A stretch of DNA of 5,837 nucleotides from Chloroflexi bacterium RBG_16_72_14. Its GTDB lineage: Bacteria > Chloroflexota > Limnocylindria > Limnocylindrales > CSP1-4. The stretch spans positions 1-5,837 of the forward strand of contig MGOE01000147.1 in NCBI GenBank assembly GCA_001797035.1, read 5' to 3'. A model generated the notes under the pieces. That model did no database searches and was not told the origin of the DNA. It was given only the letters and a program-made list of their open reading frames with translations. Below are positions 4,787 through 5,837 of this stretch, in pieces; the stretch's first letter is position 1; every line of letters starts with the position of its first letter. The translations under genes and the position numbers were made by a program.

Positions 4787-5837
4787 GTGGATAGGCGGGG
4801 GAGGCTCGCTGCGACCGGGGACCGCCGTGCGGGCGCGGCGACCACGCCTTCGCAGGAGCGACGGACGCCGGTGGCGGCCGTTGCCGGCGCCCCGCGCGGC
4901 GGCGACGGGGACGGAGCGGCCGACGCGACGGACCGGCTGACCGGGCTCTACGCGTACACGGCGGCGTCGATCCTGGCCGGTCTCGCGGCCCTGCTGTGGA
5001 CCACCCTGGCGATGCCCCTGACACCGGCCATCGACCCCGGGCTCGACGGCACGGCGCTGTCCGGCCCAGGCGCCGGCGCGCTGCTGTGGATCGTGTTCGG
5101 CCTGGTCGGCTCGCTGCGGGTGCTGCCGATCCCGGGCGGATCCGGCGTGTGGACGTTCCACCTGCCGTTCATCGCCGCGGCGATGGCGCTCGGCGGCCCG
5201 ACCGCGGGCGCCTGGGTCGGCTTCCTGTCCACCATCGAGCGCCGCGAGCTCGAATCGCAGCCCTGGTACGGCATCCTCGCCAACCACGCCGTGATGGCCC
5301 TCGCGGCCGTCGTCGGCGGCCTCGCGGTCCAGGCTTCGAGCAGCACGCTGATCGCGGCCGGGGCCGGCCCGGGCCTGGCGCAGCTCGGCTCGATCACGCT
5401 CGGGACGCTGGTGCTGGCGGCGGTCGCCAACGGCATCGCGGCGGGCACGATCATGCTCCGCGAGCGCCTGTCCGCGATCGACCTGATCGAGATCCTCGTG
5501 CGCTCGTTCGGCGGCATCACCATCGCGGAGATCGGGCTGGCCTGGGTCTTCGTGACCCTGTTCACGACGACCGGCTGGTGGGCGCCGCTGGCGCTGGCCG
5601 GGATCGTGCTGCTGGTGTGGCCGCGCGAGGGGGTCGAGTTCATCGACCCCCTGATGAAGCTCCCGCGGGACCGGATGTTCCGCAGGGAGCTGGACGGGGT
5701 CCTGGCCCGCACGCGGCGCGGCCTGGCCTCGGGCGGGCTGCTGCTCCTGCTCGACCTCGACGGGTTCGGCCGACTCAACAAGGAGCACGGACAGCACGTG
5801 GGCGACGAGGTGCTCGCCGAGATCGGCAGGCGCCTGC
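4787..5837 (+). CDS. multi-pass membrane protein with GGDEF diguanylate cyclase domain (3' end cut by window)
   Basis: 350 codons are visible and the frame is open to the window edge. After a Gly/Ala/Arg-rich cytoplasmic start (1-50), about six or seven hydrophobic segments follow (about 56-76, 97-113, 123-147, 164-186, 198-224, 243-262, 264-279). I cannot assign this sensor region to a named MASE-type family. From about residue 292 (LPRDRMFRRELDGVLARTRRG) a GGDEF domain begins: LLLLLDLDGFGRLN (318-331), then EHGQHVGDEVLAEIGRRL (333-350). D323 fits the metal-binding Asp, and N331 and D340 fit the guanine-binding Asn and Asp (9 apart, as in PleD). The GG(D/E)EF loop itself lies beyond the window, so whether it makes cyclic di-GMP or is degenerate cannot be judged; an EAL or HD domain could follow. 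GTG 4787 has GGAGG (4767-4771) at a long 15-nt spacing. GTG 4745 (14 residues longer) and GTG 4715 are in-frame alternatives. It is divergent from the flavoenzyme with no evident functional link. Confidence 0.87.
   Translation, partial: MDRRGRLAATGDRRAGAATTPSQERRTPVAAVAGAPRGGDGDGAADATDRLTGLYAYTAASILAGLAALLWTTLAMPLTPAIDPGLDGTALSGPGAGALLWIVFGLVGSLRVLPIPGGSGVWTFHLPFIAAAMALGGPTAGAWVGFLSTIERRELESQPWYGILANHAVMALAAVVGGLAVQASSSTLIAAGAGPGLAQLGSITLGTLVLAAVANGIAAGTIMLRERLSAIDLIEILVRSFGGITIAEIGLAWVFVTLFTTTGWWAPLALAGIVLLVWPREGVEFIDPLMKLPRDRMFRRELDGVLARTRRGLASGGLLLLLDLDGFGRLNKEHGQHVGDEVLAEIGRRL

Noticed and set aside
4773..4940. Short plus-strand frame from ATG 4773 after a GGAGG
   Set aside because: The GGAGG directly abuts the ATG (1 nt), too close to serve it, and the frame overlaps the GGDEF gene start with Arg-rich sequence.
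4539..5024. Upstream extension of the flavoenzyme reading frame
   Set aside because: It runs into the divergent GGDEF gene and encodes no recognisable sequence; ATG 4538 has a GGAGG site and precedes the Rossmann strand directly.
4781..5797. Minus-strand open frames (338 and 277 codons) opposite the GGDEF gene
   Set aside because: The plus frame shows membrane helices and a GGDEF motif order; the minus frames are Arg/Gln/Pro-rich shadows without domains.

Overview
The window is a chromosomal piece from a very GC-rich bacterium with strong G/C preference at third codon positions. Gene content is a rod-shape pair (mreB, mreC), an amine-oxidase-type flavoenzyme, a membrane GGDEF protein and a small HTH protein. 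Together with the codon bias and the style of the HTH protein, this suggests an uncultivated or soil/freshwater Chloroflexota (Limnocylindria/Ellin6529-like) or an actinobacterium. The taxonomic guess is inference only; no rRNA or other marker is present.

Layout. Positions 1-156 hold a GC-rich repeat with hairpins. 157-813 (+) encodes an XRE-type HTH protein with a C-terminal domain resembling the restriction-endonuclease-like fold. 814-1064 is the gap between convergent genes. It carries an inverted palindrome (876-924) and a second copy of the repeat (950-1030), which matches positions 1-81 at 80 of 81 bases. 1065-2042 (-) is mreC and 2095-3153 (-) is mreB, transcribed in the order mreB then mreC. 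No mreD, pbp2 or rodA is visible after mreC. 3154-3344 is the mreB leader, with a TATACT-like -10 box. 3345-4538 (-) is an FAD-dependent oxidoreductase of the DAO/sarcosine-oxidase-beta/glycine-oxidase type. 4539-4786 is a divergent intergenic region. From about 4787 (+) to the window edge runs a multi-pass membrane protein entering a GGDEF (diguanylate cyclase) domain, cut off by the window end.

How the genes relate. MreB and MreC form the cytoskeletal and periplasmic scaffold of the elongasome. The flavoenzyme shares their strand but lies 191 bp upstream of mreB and probably has its own promoter. The GGDEF protein is divergent and looks unrelated to the others. The least ordinary part is the left end, where a small HTH/nuclease-like gene sits between two almost identical hairpin-forming direct repeats, with six copies of a CCGCCCAGCGG core in about 1 kb of sequence. 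This resembles a REP/BIME-like repeat family or a small repeat-bounded cassette. I see no transposase, integrase, CRISPR array, tRNA or rRNA.
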